Under the pieces are notes generated by a model, which did no database searches, had not been told where the DNA came from, and worked only from the letters and a program-made list of their open reading frames with translations. The position numbers and the translations under genes are program-made. From NCBI RefSeq assembly GCF_001418105.1, contig NZ_LIQI01000022.1, positions 682,001 to 746,000 on the forward strand: a DNA stretch of 64,000 nt, written 5' to 3'. The stretch comes from Lacinutrix himadriensis (GTDB taxonomy: Bacteria > Bacteroidota > Bacteroidia > Flavobacteriales > Flavobacteriaceae). Positions 9,311 to 18,308 of this stretch are shown in pieces (the first letter of the stretch is position 1; each line of letters begins with the position of its first letter).

Positions 9311-10624
9311 TTACTTCTTCTTGTTTTTAATAAAAAGGAATGGATTAAAATACGTTACTATACCTAATTTTCGTTTTACAAAAATAGCAGAACTTAGGTT
9401 AAGTACAATAATACTAGAAGCTGTTGCTATTGCAGCTCCTATAATTCCGTATAATGGGATTAACAGAAAGTTAAGGCTAATATTTAAAATCCCGCTGTAT
9501 ATGGTAAAATTTCTTAGTTTTTTATGATTACCTGTCATATTCATTACCTGACCAGAACTCCCTGATATGGCATTAAATAACTGGGACATCATTACTATTA
9601 TTAAAGCAGTACCTCCAATTAGAAATTCTTCTCCAAAAATGGATAGTACTAGTTTATTAGCTACCATAATTACAATTACCAATGGCACTGTAATTATAAA
9701 AATTAATTTTGTGGATTTTGTTATTAATTGTTTCATCTCATCCAATTGAGAATTACCATATAACTCTGATATTTTAGGTGCCAAAACAAGATTAATGGAT
9801 GTGATAGCAATGATCGCTATTCTTGCTATTCTTATAACCACATTATATACTCCTACATCTACTTTATCATTGTAATACCCTAACATTAAAGTGTCTGTCC
9901 ATCCCATTATAAAAATAAAAGAACTAGTAGCTAACATGGGAAAAGAATAATGCATAAGCTGCTTAGCAGAATACTTTTTCAGTTTCGAATTATCTGCTTT
10001 TTTAATCCAGAAAATACTCAAAACAAAAGCAATAACAACCCCTAAAGCATAAGCACTAATTATAATACTATCTTCTATAACATTAAAATAATAAAATGCG
10101 ATAAGCACTATAATAGAAGCCGCAAAAAAAGGAATAATATGCGATAAAAAACCAAATCGAATAATCTCTTTTTTACCTCTTAAGGTTTCAAAATTTAATC
10201 GTAATAAAATTAATGGTGTCAATGATATAGCCGAAATAATAAAGTATCGTTTTAGAGATTCGTCTTTATAAAAATCAGATAGAACACCTGAGAGCGCGTA
10301 CAAAATTAAACTTCCAACAATTGCTGAAAGTATCAATAAACTCATCGAGGTTTTTCTAAAATGAAATTTACTGTTTATGCTTTGGTCTGAAACTATTTTT
10401 ATGGTAGCATCAGGTATACCAAGAGCAAATACTAAAGCAAAAACATTTAATACTGTAAAAGCAATAGAAAAACGACCATAAGATTCTGCTCCAAAATACC
10501 GTGAAACGATAACAATAAAGGCATAGCTTAACGCTAAGCCTAGTATTTTTAAAACAAAAGAGAATATTGTTTTCTTAGCAAATTCTCCTTTAAAGATGTC
10601 TTTAATTTTTTGAAACAAGTCCAC
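9311..10624 (-). CDS. Polysaccharide flippase, Wzx/MATE-like
   Basis: 437 aa with about 12-14 hydrophobic helices across the whole length. The N-terminus (FSFVLKILGLALSYAFIVIVSRYFGAESYGRF, read from about residue 20) is the typical start of oligosaccharide flippases of the polysaccharide biosynthesis family. It moves the undecaprenyl-linked repeat across the inner membrane for polymerisation by the Wzy-like proteins. A 73-bp gap separates it from the sulfotransferase gene and 42 bp from the lipoprotein gene. Confidence in class is high; substrate is inferred from context. Confidence 0.9.
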   Translation of the reverse strand: MDLFQKIKDIFKGEFAKKTIFSFVLKILGLALSYAFIVIVSRYFGAESYGRFSIAFTVLNVFALVFALGIPDATIKIVSDQSINSKFHFRKTSMSLLILSAIVGSLILYALSGVLSDFYKDESLKRYFIISAISLTPLILLRLNFETLRGKKEIIRFGFLSHIIPFFAASIIVLIAFYYFNVIEDSIIISAYALGVVIAFVLSIFWIKKADNSKLKKYSAKQLMHYSFPMLATSSFIFIMGWTDTLMLGYYNDKVDVGVYNVVIRIARIAIIAITSINLVLAPKISELYGNSQLDEMKQLITKSTKLIFIITVPLVIVIMVANKLVLSIFGEEFLIGGTALIIVMMSQLFNAISGSSGQVMNMTGNHKKLRNFTIYSGILNISLNFLLIPLYGIIGAAIATASSIIVLNLSSAIFVKRKLGIVTYFNPFLFIKNKKK

Positions 10625-10666
10625 TTTTCATTTTTTTACAGAGCAACAAATCCTCCATACTGTTTA

Positions 10667-11221
10667 TTACCTTTCTTCTAACCCTAATTTCTTTTGAAAT
10701 AAAGCTCTTGAATTAAAATAAGGATCATACTTACCGTCTACAACTTTACGTTCTATTACACCTGTTTCTTTATTGTATTTTATGTAGCCGTTAGGGACAA
10801 AAAAGGAATGAAATTCTTGTGAATTTAATTTCATATTAAAATCTTCGTAAGTCATTTCAACACTATTTAAAACAATGTTTTCTTCGCTCTTATTAAGACC
10901 TAAATCAAATCTAAGACTCAAAGGAAAAGTATTCTTTGGTAGCACTATTTCAACATCTTGTGCTTGAGGGCTTCCTGTTACTTTTTTAGTAACCCTTGTT
11001 TTATAACTATACCCTTTGTTATTATAATCTTGATAATAAATTTCAAACTCATCATCATTAAGAATCACTGCGTTTAACTTAATTTTAAAAACAGCTTCTT
11101 CTTTAGGCGATTCAATAATTTCTTCTGTAGTGGTTTTTGGTGGCGTATTTGCTTTCTTATCTCCACAACTGATTAAGCTTAGATTTAAACAAATAGCTAA
11201 TAGTAAAATATACTTTTTCAT
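10667..11221 (-). CDS. Hypothetical lipoprotein in the polysaccharide locus
   Basis: 184 aa from the internal ATG at 11221. This start is chosen over one at 11248 because it places a clean signal peptide (MKKYILLLAICLNLSLISC) at the N-terminus, with the lipobox cysteine at about residue 19, and removes an overlap with cysN. The mature part has a Lys/Pro/Thr-rich linker and then a mixed beta-rich domain with no family I recognise. It is probably anchored in the periplasmic or outer membrane. It could help assembly or sensing of the polysaccharide, but this is only contextual. Confidence 0.75.
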   Translation of the reverse strand: MKKYILLLAICLNLSLISCGDKKANTPPKTTTEEIIESPKEEAVFKIKLNAVILNDDEFEIYYQDYNNKGYSYKTRVTKKVTGSPQAQDVEIVLPKNTFPLSLRFDLGLNKSEENIVLNSVEMTYEDFNMKLNSQEFHSFFVPNGYIKYNKETGVIERKVVDGKYDPYFNSRALFQKKLGLEER

Positions 11222-11240
11222 AATTTTTATTTTTATAACT

Positions 11241-12494
11241 TTATACAATCATTCCTGCTGCAACAGTTTCGTTGGTAGCATCATCTACAAGAATAATACT
11301 TCCTGTTGTTCTGTTTTCTCTGTACGTATCCACCATTAATGGTTTAGTAGTACGTATTTTAACTTTACAAATATCATTCATATTCATTTCTTTATCGTCA
11401 TTAATACGATCTAGAGTATTGATATTGTATTTGTAAATCACCTCTTTAATCATTGCTTTTTGATCGTTTGAAGTATGTTTTATAGTGTATTTAGTTCTTG
11501 GTTTTGCAGCATCGTTATTTAACCAACATAACATCACTTCAATATCTTGTACTGCTTCTGGTTTGTTGTTAGAACGTACAATCATATCACCACGGCTAAT
11601 ATCAATATCATCTTCTAATGTTATAGAAACAGACATTGGTGCGTAAGCTTCATCCAACTCTTTATCTAAAGTATCAATGGTTTTAATTTTAGAAGTAAAT
11701 CCGGATGGCATAACTGTTATGTCATCTCCTTTTCTAAAAACACCACTTGCTACACGTCCTGCATACCCTCTATAATCAATAAAACCTTCACTTTGTGGTC
11801 TTAGTACTGTTTGTACTGGAAAACGCGCATCTACCTTATTAATATCGCTACTAATGTGCATAGTCTCTAATGTGTGTAACATTGGAGCTCCTTGAAACCA
11901 AGGCATATTCTCTGATTTGTGAACTACATTATCTCCTAATAAAGCACTCATTGGAATAAAACGAACATCTGTTACTAACATTTTTGAAGAAATGTCTTCA
12001 AATTCTTTAACGATATTATTATATACCTCTTCAGAAAAATCAACCAAATCCATTTTGTTAACACAAACAATAATGTGAGGTATTTGTAATAAAGAAGCAA
12101 TAAACGCGTGTCTTTTAGTTTGTTCTATTACACCGTGTCTTGCATCTATTAAAATAGTTGCAACGTTTGCTGTAGATGCTCCTGTAACCATATTACGAGT
12201 ATATTGAATATGCCCTGGAGTATCTGCTATAATAAATTTACGTTTAGGTGTTGTAAAATATCTATAAGCAACATCTATAGTAATACCTTGTTCACGCTCA
12301 TCACGTAAACCATCTGTAAACAAAGCTAAATCTACACCTTCGTGGCCTTTCTTCTTACTTGTGTTTGTAATGGCTTCTAATTGGTCTTCAAATATAGATT
12401 TTGAATCGTATAATAAACGACCAATTAAGGTGCTTTTTCCATCATCTACACTTCCTGCTGTTGTAAAACGTAATAATTGATTATTGTCTAACAT
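11241..12494 (-). CDS. cysN: Sulfate adenylyltransferase subunit 1 (GTPase)
   Basis: 417 aa, an EF-Tu-like GTPase. The P-loop GSVDDGKST is at residues 14-22, DTPGH near 94 and NKMD near 148, followed by beta-barrel domains. It drives APS formation from ATP and sulfate by CysD through GTP hydrolysis. It is not fused to a CysC kinase domain; a separate cysC lies at 17613-18215. Unusually, cysD is not adjacent: an MBOAT acyltransferase and its SGNH partner sit between them. In this locus it most likely feeds PAPS to the sulfotransferase, since no reductive sulfur-assimilation genes are seen. Confidence 0.95.
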   Translation of the reverse strand: MLDNNQLLRFTTAGSVDDGKSTLIGRLLYDSKSIFEDQLEAITNTSKKKGHEGVDLALFTDGLRDEREQGITIDVAYRYFTTPKRKFIIADTPGHIQYTRNMVTGASTANVATILIDARHGVIEQTKRHAFIASLLQIPHIIVCVNKMDLVDFSEEVYNNIVKEFEDISSKMLVTDVRFIPMSALLGDNVVHKSENMPWFQGAPMLHTLETMHISSDINKVDARFPVQTVLRPQSEGFIDYRGYAGRVASGVFRKGDDITVMPSGFTSKIKTIDTLDKELDEAYAPMSVSITLEDDIDISRGDMIVRSNNKPEAVQDIEVMLCWLNNDAAKPRTKYTIKHTSNDQKAMIKEVIYKYNINTLDRINDDKEMNMNDICKVKIRTTKPLMVDTYRENRTTGSIILVDDATNETVAAGMIV

Positions 12495-12499
12495 TGTTC

Positions 12500-13927
12500 T
12501 TATATTATTTCTATTCGTTTATTTGATTTTTTAACTAATACTTCTCCTTCTGAATCTCTAATAATCATAAAGACTTCATAATTACCTTTTTCTAAAAGTA
12601 AGGTATTTAAAGTAATATAAAAACCGGAGTTATCATATAAGTCTTCTTTTTTAAAGAACTTAGAGACGTCTTTTCTTTCTCGGCTTTCAAATTGTTCTGG
12701 TCTGCTTACGTAAATAAAATTATTTTTGTTTTTCAAACCAATAAATATTTCCTTATCATCTGAATTTTGATCCTTTATAACGGTCCATCCCTCAATTGTA
12801 ATATTACCATCTTCTTGAGCTACAGAAATAGTGTTTCTTTTAATATCATTAAACCTATTTATATCCCCCAATATCGTAGCACCATTATTTAACTTATTCT
12901 TTTTAATATTATTATATAAAAAGTATTCTGGCAGAGATTCATTAGAATTTTCAAAGTTAAAATCATATTCTTTATTAATGTAATCTGCAATATAATTACT
13001 AACAAGAATATTTCCTTTATAGTTTAAATGCTGATTTGCTCTAACAGCATCATTCATAAAATAATGATAATCTAAATCTGGATATACACCATTTAAATCT
13101 ATATAATTATACTTGCTTTCTTTTGCTATATTTACCAATGCACTACTAATATGCTTATAATTTATCTTGTTTCTATATTCTTTAAAATAAGGAATAGTGA
13201 CAAGTAATATAGGAATGTTTTTTTCTTTTGCTAATTCTGAAATTTTATTAAAATAGGATAATTGCCATTTAGAAAAATAATATTTTTTGTTTCCAAAATC
13301 TTTCTTTCTATATGCCTCGATTTTCTTTTTATCAAGTGTTTGAACAGATTTAACGTCTCCAAAATAATAATTGGATTTAGGATTTAATTTTTTAATAATA
13401 TTCTCTTTAACTAAACCTTTTTTATTCCAGTTAGAATGATAAGTTATAAAAGGGAAAAAATTTAATACCTCTTCATTTTCATATAAATCTAAGTACTCTT
13501 CAATTTTAAGTTTGCTCAATTTTTTAGCTTCAAAACCTTGCATTTTAGGTATTCTATCTTGGCCATAAAAATAATCTTTAGAGATATTAGAAAAAGTATA
13601 GGTCTCTAACACAATCAATTTAGGGTTTTGATATTTTAATGCTTCCTTTAAATTGTAATACACTTGTGGTAGCGTTTGCCCATAACCGTATAATGTATTT
13701 GTTTTTGATTTCGTTTTTGCATTAATAATATTTAAATCTAGACCATTACCTATATGTGAATTTCCTATAAATAGTATATCAACGGTATTTTCTTCTTGAT
13801 CATAAAAAGCATCCCAAGTACTAATGGATGGGTTTTCTTTTAAAATTAAAAAATTGAAAAACATCATGGTTAATACTCCTAATAGGAGTAACAAAAATGC
13901 TTTAAAAAATATTTTTTTCGTTTTCAT
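12500..13927 (-). CDS. Membrane-anchored SGNH-fold protein, probable partner of the MBOAT acyltransferase
   Basis: 475 aa. It has one N-terminal membrane anchor (about residues 7-28) and then a periplasmic domain. The block-I serine motif GNSHIGNG lies near residues 55-62. The late Asp-x-x-His block, DAVRANQHLNYKGN, is near residue 300. These are the catalytic positions of SGNH/GDSL hydrolases and of AlgJ/AlgX-type O-acetyltransferases. Residues from about 370 to the end look like a separate beta-rich domain that I do not recognise. The gene ends 5 bp before cysN and starts 3 bp after the MBOAT gene. It probably completes acyl transfer to the polysaccharide in the periplasm. Confidence 0.72.
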   Translation of the reverse strand: MKTKKIFFKAFLLLLLGVLTMMFFNFLILKENPSISTWDAFYDQEENTVDILFIGNSHIGNGLDLNIINAKTKSKTNTLYGYGQTLPQVYYNLKEALKYQNPKLIVLETYTFSNISKDYFYGQDRIPKMQGFEAKKLSKLKIEEYLDLYENEEVLNFFPFITYHSNWNKKGLVKENIIKKLNPKSNYYFGDVKSVQTLDKKKIEAYRKKDFGNKKYYFSKWQLSYFNKISELAKEKNIPILLVTIPYFKEYRNKINYKHISSALVNIAKESKYNYIDLNGVYPDLDYHYFMNDAVRANQHLNYKGNILVSNYIADYINKEYDFNFENSNESLPEYFLYNNIKKNKLNNGATILGDINRFNDIKRNTISVAQEDGNITIEGWTVIKDQNSDDKEIFIGLKNKNNFIYVSRPEQFESRERKDVSKFFKKEDLYDNSGFYITLNTLLLEKGNYEVFMIIRDSEGEVLVKKSNKRIEII

Positions 13928-13930
13928 AAA

Positions 13931-15400
13931 TTAAAATTGAAAATAAAGAAATTCTGAAACATTATCATCTCCATATACACCAAAAATGGTAAGGGCTACA
14001 ATGATAGTCACATATGTCGACCAACGTAAAATAGTAGATTGTTTATCTAACCAGTTAATCATATTCTGTTTTTTGTGATTTAATTCAAAAGCAATCAAAA
14101 CAATAATACTTACAATCAATACTAAAAACTCGTTTTCCTTCAAACCTATAAGGTAAAAATCAGCACTAAATAATTCGTGAAAATTATTATTGAACATATT
14201 TTGAATAATTATGGATGCATCTGCAAATGAATTTGCTCTAAAAAATAACCATGCAAAATCAACAATAACAAAAGTAATAACTACGAAAAACAATTTATTT
14301 GAAAAGGAATTAGAAGATAAGCCTAATGTATTGCTCATCTTAATTCGCATTTTATAAGTCGCTTTCTCAAATACAATAATTATACCATGAATTACTCCCC
14401 AAATCACAAAAGTCATGGCAGCTCCATGCCATAAACCACTAACCAAAAAGACGATAAATAAATTGGCATAAGTTCTATATTTCCCTTTTCTACTACCACC
14501 TAATGGGATGTACACATAATCTCTAAACCATGTGGATAAGGATATATGCCAGCGTCTCCAAAACTCTGTGATAGATTTAGAAAAATAAGGGCTATCAAAG
14601 TTTTTCATTAGATCAAAGCCCATTGTTCTAGCAGCTCCAATAGCAATATCTGAATATCCTGAGAAATCACAATAAATTTGAAAAGCAAACAAAACAGTAG
14701 CCATGATGGTTTCTACACCTTCATAATTCCCTGGATTATTATATACTTCATTAACGTAAAGAGCAGCTCTATCAGCAATAACCATCTTTTTAAACAACCC
14801 AAAAGCCATTAATAATAATCCAGATTTCACTTGATTATAATTAAACTTATAGGTTTTATAAAACTGAGGTAATAAATGGGATGCTCTCTCAATTGGTCCT
14901 GCAACTAGCTGCGGGAAAAAAGATACAAACGAGAAAAAAGCAAGCCAATCTTTAGTCGGTTCTAGCTGTTTCCTGTAAATATCTATAGTATAACTAAGCG
15001 TTTGAAAGGTGTAAAAACTAATTCCAACTGGTAAGATGATATTTAGTGTAGAAACTTCTAACTCAGTACCAAATAACCTAAAAGAATCTACAAAAGTGTC
15101 TATAAAAAAGTTCGTGTATTTAAAATAGACTAAGAAACCTAAATTAATAACAAGACTAACTAGCAAATATTGCTTTTGTTTTTTCTTGTCATCCGTATTA
15201 TAAATTTTTTGGCCAATTAAAAAATCAACCAAAGAACTAAAAGCTATTAGTAATAAAAACCTCCAATCCCACCAGCCGTAAAACACGTAACTAGAAACAA
15301 GTAAAAGTATATTTCTATAATTTCTATTTTTAGCAACGAGCCAATAAAGAACAAAAACTATCGGAAAAAATATAGCAAAGTCTAATGAATTAAACAGCAT
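13931..15400 (-). CDS. MBOAT family O-acyltransferase (AlgI-like)
   Basis: 489 aa polytopic membrane protein. The MBOAT core is clear: the WRRWHISLSTWFRDYVYIPLGG segment near residue 278, followed by the catalytic histidine in LWHGAAMTF near residue 322. Family members pass an acyl, usually acetyl, group across the inner membrane for modification of polysaccharides such as alginate. Paired with the SGNH-fold gene immediately downstream (3 bp), it forms an acylation module. The location between cysD and cysN suggests that acylation and sulfation act on the same polymer. Acyl donor and target are unknown. Confidence 0.92.
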   Translation of the reverse strand: MLFNSLDFAIFFPIVFVLYWLVAKNRNYRNILLLVSSYVFYGWWDWRFLLLIAFSSLVDFLIGQKIYNTDDKKKQKQYLLVSLVINLGFLVYFKYTNFFIDTFVDSFRLFGTELEVSTLNIILPVGISFYTFQTLSYTIDIYRKQLEPTKDWLAFFSFVSFFPQLVAGPIERASHLLPQFYKTYKFNYNQVKSGLLLMAFGLFKKMVIADRAALYVNEVYNNPGNYEGVETIMATVLFAFQIYCDFSGYSDIAIGAARTMGFDLMKNFDSPYFSKSITEFWRRWHISLSTWFRDYVYIPLGGSRKGKYRTYANLFIVFLVSGLWHGAAMTFVIWGVIHGIIIVFEKATYKMRIKMSNTLGLSSNSFSNKLFFVVITFVIVDFAWLFFRANSFADASIIIQNMFNNNFHELFSADFYLIGLKENEFLVLIVSIIVLIAFELNHKKQNMINWLDKQSTILRWSTYVTIIVALTIFGVYGDDNVSEFLYFQF

Positions 15401-15426
15401 AAGTAATTAGTAAATCGGGTTGTCTA

Positions 15427-16332
15427 TTAAAAGTATCCTTGACGTTTTCTGTCTTCCATCGCAGATTCAGAACGCTTATCATCACTTCTGTTTCCTCTTT
15501 CTGTATTTCGCATTCCTGCAACTTCTGTAGCAATTTTCTCTAAAGTATCTGCTTCCGATTCATCTCCTCCGGTAATTGTGATATCTCCTAAGGTTCTAAA
15601 ACGTATTTTTTTAGTTACTACTTCTTCATGTTCTTCTAGTATTAAAAACTCAGAATTAGGAATCCAAGTTCCTTGTCTACGTACTACTTCACGCTCATGC
15701 GCAAAATATAAAGAAGGTATTGCAATGTTTTCTCTTTTAATATAGTTCCAAACATCCATTTCTGTCCAGTTACTAATAGGAAATGCTCTAAAATGTTCTC
15801 CTTCAAAATGTTTTCCATTGAAGATATTCCATAATTCTGGTCTTTGGTTTTTAGGATCCCATTGTCCAAAATCATCTCTATGTGAAAAGAAACGTTCTTT
15901 TGCTCTTGCTTTTTCTTCATCTCTTCTTCCTCCACCAATGGCACAATCTACTTTATTTGCTTCAATAGCATCTAAAAGTGTTGTGATTTGTAATGCATTA
16001 CGAGTGGCATTTTTACCTTTTTCTTCAGCTACACGACCTTCATCAATAGAATCTTGAACAGAACCTACAATAAGCTCTACACCCAATTCTTTAATGATAT
16101 CATCTCTAAATTGAATCGTTTCCGGAAAGTTATGTCCTGTATCTACATGCATTAATGGAAATGGTATTTTAGCTGGATAAAATGCTTTTCTAGCCAAATG
16201 CGTTATTAAAATAGAATCCTTTCCTCCAGAAAACATGATTACTGGATTCTCAAATTGTGCCCAAACTTCTCGTAAAACGAAGATTGCTTCACTTTCTAAT
16301 TCATCTAAATAATTTAAGTAATATTTACTCAT
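15427..16332 (-). CDS. cysD: Sulfate adenylyltransferase subunit 2
   Basis: 301 aa, a PAPS-reductase-like ATP-pyrophosphatase fold. The PP-loop SGGKDS is at residues 35-40, with CAIGGGRRDEEKARAKER near 150 and the typical C-terminal tail (SAMEDRKRQGYF). It makes APS from ATP and sulfate together with CysN. It is the first gene after a 268-bp gap that contains a TAACTTTG promoter box and a hairpin, so it probably opens a second transcription unit of the locus. The partner cysN lies 2.9 kb downstream. Confidence 0.95.
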   Translation of the reverse strand: MSKYYLNYLDELESEAIFVLREVWAQFENPVIMFSGGKDSILITHLARKAFYPAKIPFPLMHVDTGHNFPETIQFRDDIIKELGVELIVGSVQDSIDEGRVAEEKGKNATRNALQITTLLDAIEANKVDCAIGGGRRDEEKARAKERFFSHRDDFGQWDPKNQRPELWNIFNGKHFEGEHFRAFPISNWTEMDVWNYIKRENIAIPSLYFAHEREVVRRQGTWIPNSEFLILEEHEEVVTKKIRFRTLGDITITGGDESEADTLEKIATEVAGMRNTERGNRSDDKRSESAMEDRKRQGYF

Positions 16333-16600
16333 TGCTCGAATTTTAGTTTTTTCTATATTGTTTTCCTAAATAGTAATATTTCTATTGGTTAGGATTTTAT
16401 GCTTTCATTTAATTATCAGAATCTTATCTTCTGATACTGTAATATTTTAATTCTGCCCTACCTTAACATTTTGACTTAGTAGTGCTTACATCAATTTGCC
16501 AAAGTTAACATCTTTAACGATATTTTAAACTCTTAAACCGTTTTTTTTACAAACGAATACATATTAATTAATTTAGTAATCAAGGCTTTAAATATGGTTG
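16333..16600 (-). promoter_or_regulatory. cysD leader region with promoter box and hairpin
   Basis: A 268-bp gap without a credible gene. On the minus strand a TAACTTTG sequence (16500-16507) matches the Bacteroidetes -7 consensus TAnnTTTG; no TTG was found at the matching -33 distance. The implied leader is about 160 nt. It contains a perfect 8-bp inverted repeat, TATCAGAA (16414-16421) and TTCTGATA (16429-16436), with a 7-nt loop and no following U-tract, so it is not a normal terminator. The leader may control sulfate activation, but no known riboswitch was recognised. Confidence 0.45.
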
Positions 16601-17578
16601 TTATTCTATTAATTTCATCTTATTTTTATTATAAACTGGTAATAATATAAACGACAACACGCCTAGTACGATAATAATCAATGTTTGAGAGGTCCATATA
16701 ATCCATCCAAAGGCATAACTAGGCTCTTCTGCTAAATCAAATAGCATAAGCGCAGATAAAACCGCTGCGGGATAAAAAAACACACCACCATTTGTTGTTG
16801 CTATGGTAAAGCTTGCTGCTATAAAAGCGACTACCATGGCTGAAAAAGGTGCTCCTTGTAATTCTTGAACAGCAAAGGAGGTTACATAAAACATTAAAAT
16901 ATACATTAACCAAATAAAAATAGTATGAAAAATAAAAGCGCCTTTATGCTTCATTCTATACACACTAGTAATACCTTCTAAAAGACCTATGGTAAACCCT
17001 TTAATTTTATTAGCGATCTTACTTTTAGATTTTTTAATATAAAAAACAACAAAGACCAACAACAAAGACAACCCGAATACTATCCCTATTAATTTAATAG
17101 GGTTAAACTTTTCTATTAGTAAGTTATAAATAAAATCGAATTGAAAAAACAGCGTAATAACACAAATTATAAGCATCATTATTAAATCGAAAATCCTTTC
17201 AGTTACAATAGTACCAAAGCTTTTTTCAAAAGGAATATTCTCATAATTTGTAGCTACAGCAGCACGCAATACTTCACCAGATCTTGGCACACCATAATTT
17301 GCTAAGTATGCTATAAATATAGCCATTACACTATTTGGTGTTTTTATGGAGTACCCCATTGGTTCTAGTAAGTAATTCCATCTATACGCTCTAGATAGAT
17401 GACTTAAAACACCGAAAACTAAACCTAAAGCAATCCACCAATAATTAGCAGATTTAAAATAAGGAATGGTTTCTGTAATTGGCATTTTAGAAAAAGTTAA
17501 CCACCCAAAAAAAACAGCTAATACTACTGGAAGTATTAGCTTTAATTTTTTTAAAAATGATTTCTTATTATCACTCAT
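16601..17578 (-). CDS. UPF0104/lysylphosphatidylglycerol-synthase-TM-type membrane protein
   Basis: 325 aa with about eight hydrophobic helices. It carries the family's marker segments: an RAYRWNYLLEPMGY stretch near residue 63, then YLANYGVPRSGEVLRA near 92, and GVFFYPAAVLSAL near the C-terminus. It corresponds to the flippase-like membrane domain of MprF and to stand-alone UPF0104 proteins. The gene ends the rfb-cysQ-cysC group, 34 bp after cysC. Its position suggests a transport or lipid-handling task in polysaccharide sulfation, perhaps in place of a sulfate carrier, but this is speculative. Confidence 0.75.
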   Translation of the reverse strand: MSDNKKSFLKKLKLILPVVLAVFFGWLTFSKMPITETIPYFKSANYWWIALGLVFGVLSHLSRAYRWNYLLEPMGYSIKTPNSVMAIFIAYLANYGVPRSGEVLRAAVATNYENIPFEKSFGTIVTERIFDLIMMLIICVITLFFQFDFIYNLLIEKFNPIKLIGIVFGLSLLLVFVVFYIKKSKSKIANKIKGFTIGLLEGITSVYRMKHKGAFIFHTIFIWLMYILMFYVTSFAVQELQGAPFSAMVVAFIAASFTIATTNGGVFFYPAAVLSALMLFDLAEEPSYAFGWIIWTSQTLIIIVLGVLSFILLPVYNKNKMKLIE

Positions 17579-17612
17579 ATTAGATAAATATCGGTTAAAA
17601 TTAATTTATACT

Positions 17613-18215
17613 TTATTGCGTATTTATTTCTAATTTAGGTTTTATATACGCCATGATATCTTTCACCGCTTCCTCCACCGTTTTTTCTTCGGTTTTAATT
17701 TCAATATCCGGATTTTCTGGAGCTTCATAAGGAGCAGAGATTCCTGTCATGTTTTTAATCTCGCCAGCTCTCGCTTTTTTATAAAGCCCTTTTACATCTC
17801 TACGCTCGCATTCTTCAACGCTAGTATTAATATAAACTTCAATAAAATTGTCCTCTTTTACAATACTTTTAATGTTCTCTCTGTCTTTTCTATATGGCGA
17901 AACAAAAGCTGCTAAGGTAACTACACCTGCATCTACCATTAGATTTCCAATTTCAGCAATTCTTCTTATGTTTTCTGTTCTATCTTCTGGAGCAAAGGTT
18001 AAATCACTGTTGATACCTTTTCTTATATTATCTCCATCTAGCGTATAGGTTTTCACTCCTAGTTTATATAATTCTTGTTCTACAACATTAGCTATTGTAG
18101 ATTTTCCAGAGCCTGAAAGCCCAGTAAACCATATTAAAAAAGAGGAATGCTTGTTGTTTTCTTGTCTATCTGCTTTGGAAACTTGATAGTTATGTGGAAT
18201 AATATTTTCTTTCAT
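17613..18215 (-). CDS. cysC: Adenylylsulfate (APS) kinase
   Basis: 200 aa. P-loop GLSGSGKST is at residues 32-40, followed by LDGDNIRKGINSDLTF and the APS-binding FVSPYRKDRE segment, ending with the GISAPYEAPENPDI motif. It phosphorylates APS to PAPS in the cytoplasm. The length fits a single-domain CysC; it is not fused to CysN. It provides the sulfate donor for the sulfotransferase encoded downstream in the same locus. A 93-bp gap separates it from the upstream DUF2061 gene. Confidence 0.95.
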   Translation of the reverse strand: MKENIIPHNYQVSKADRQENNKHSSFLIWFTGLSGSGKSTIANVVEQELYKLGVKTYTLDGDNIRKGINSDLTFAPEDRTENIRRIAEIGNLMVDAGVVTLAAFVSPYRKDRENIKSIVKEDNFIEVYINTSVEECERRDVKGLYKKARAGEIKNMTGISAPYEAPENPDIEIKTEEKTVEEAVKDIMAYIKPKLEINTQ

Positions 18216-18308
18216 CTGTATTTTTTAATTATTTTATTTGCAGATGCAATTAGTAAATAATGAACTAGGTTAATTTACGCTTAATAAAAGCTTGTTGGTG
18301 TATATTAA

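Noticed and set aside
14531-14539. DnaA-box-like TGTGGATAA
   Set aside because: A single copy inside the MBOAT gene with no cluster of boxes; not evidence for an origin there.
15684-15944. Second minus-strand frame inside cysD
   Set aside because: Shifted-frame shadow of a well-conserved gene; cysD itself is intact across this stretch.
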